NCBI GenBank assembly: GCA_003448685.1 | Contig: DLXW01000283.1 | Span: 1 to 13,147, forward strand | DNA: 13,147 nucleotides | Source of the DNA: Cyanothece sp. UBA12306 | GTDB lineage: Bacteria > Cyanobacteriota > Cyanobacteriia > Cyanobacteriales > Microcystaceae | Reading direction: 5' to 3' | In this document: piece after piece, positions 12,777 to 13,147 of the stretch | Layout of the letters: each line of letters opens with the position of its first letter | How positions within the stretch are numbered: the first letter of the stretch is position 1 | Translations under genes and position numbers: made by a program | The notes under the pieces: generated by a model | Told to the model about the DNA's origin: nothing | Seen by the model: the letters and a program-made list of their open reading frames with translations, nothing else | Databases searched by the model: none

Positions 12777-13147
12777 ATGGTAAGTTCCTTATCTCGTAAC
12801 GGAAACGGTCGTCTCAATCGTGCTAACACCACCATAAACCCAGCTTTTCTGGGACAATTAGCCCCCTTACCCGAAGGTCCTTTGTTTGGAACCGACGGCA
12901 TTCGCGGCAAAGCAGGAGAATTATTAACAGCCCCATTTGCTCTACAATTGGGATTTTGGGCTGGACAGGTACTAAAAGCTAATAGAATTATCCCAGGCCC
13001 AATTATAATCGGTCAAGATTCCCGTAACTCTAGCGATATGTTAGCCATGGCCATGGCTGCTGGACTAACTTCTGCGGGGTTAGAAGTTTGGAATTTAGGT
13101 CTTTGTCCTACTCCTTGTGTAGCCTATTTAACTCGCATCAGTCAAGC
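12777..13147 (+). CDS. glmM: Phosphoglucosamine mutase, N-terminal part (runs off window)
   Basis: GlmM converts glucosamine-6-phosphate to glucosamine-1-phosphate on the way to UDP-GlcNAc for peptidoglycan and lipopolysaccharide (cytosolic). The first 123 codons are in the window. After a ~35-residue polar N-terminal extension comes the alpha-D-phosphohexomutase signature [15 protein letters not shown] (36-50), then [14 protein letters not shown] (76-89) and the [25 protein letters not shown] strand-loop (95-119). FGTDGIRG is specific for GlmM over PGM/ManB relatives. The catalytic phosphoserine loop lies beyond the right edge. The ATG is favoured; GAGGA at 12762-12766 is 10 bases upstream. 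An in-frame GTG at 12768 would add three residues but overlaps the ribosome binding site. The gene is divergent from psbV. Confidence 0.93.
   Translation, partial: MVSSLSRNGNGRLNRANTTINPAFLGQLAPLPEGPLFGTDGIRGKAGELLTAPFALQLGFWAGQVLKANRIIPGPIIIGQDSRNSSDMLAMAMAAGLTSAGLEVWNLGLCPTPCVAYLTRISQ

Overview
The window looks like chromosomal DNA from a low-GC cyanobacterium. It carries psbV (cytochrome c-550 of photosystem II), the Ycf49/DUF2499 and DUF3593 membrane-protein pair found in cyanobacteria and plastids, a cyanobacterial-type glutathione synthetase, and seven copies of the HIP1 octamer GCGATCGC. The AT-rich intergenic DNA with heptamer tandem repeats also fits. A unicellular Crocosphaera/Cyanothece-like host is a guess from general resemblance. 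No tRNA, rRNA, CRISPR array or recognisable transposase gene was found.

Layout. The left edge holds pgk (minus strand). It is colinear with the family for 293 residues, then ends abruptly at a stop, and the last ~20 bases of the window are not pgk. Divergent from it is a universal stress protein (1157-1570), followed by a GldA-like metal-dependent alcohol dehydrogenase (1735-2856) and a possible 15-codon micro-ORF with a good ribosome binding site (2875-2922). Next comes a same-strand run: mtnP (5'-methylthioadenosine phosphorylase), gshB (glutathione synthetase), ycf49-like/DUF2499 and DUF3593. mtnP and gshB are both sulfur metabolism; the two small membrane proteins have no established biochemical role that I can state.

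From 5860 to 8664 lie two tightly spaced flavoenzymes, a carotenoid-isomerase/retinol-saturase-like protein and a COG2907-like amine-oxidase-fold protein. This stretch is visibly more AT-rich than the surroundings and has no HIP1 site. A short relic resembling the N-terminus of a YdcF/DUF218 protein follows. Then comes a third flavoenzyme of a different fold, a GlcD/VAO-type FAD-linked oxidase (8911-10254), with its own likely extended -10 promoter.

The right part is mostly on the minus strand: psbV (GTG start) with a clean terminator, then a protein fusing a minimal nucleotidyltransferase (MntA-like) to a HEPN domain carrying a HepT-type RX4HXY motif, then a rhomboid protease separated from it by six tandem heptamers. 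The rhomboid gene converges on the FAD oxidase. glmM (phosphoglucosamine mutase) is divergent from psbV and runs off the right edge.

The points most worth following up are the single-chain MntA-HepT-like protein, the interrupted pgk, the AT-rich flavoenzyme pair of unknown substrate, and the micro-ORF.
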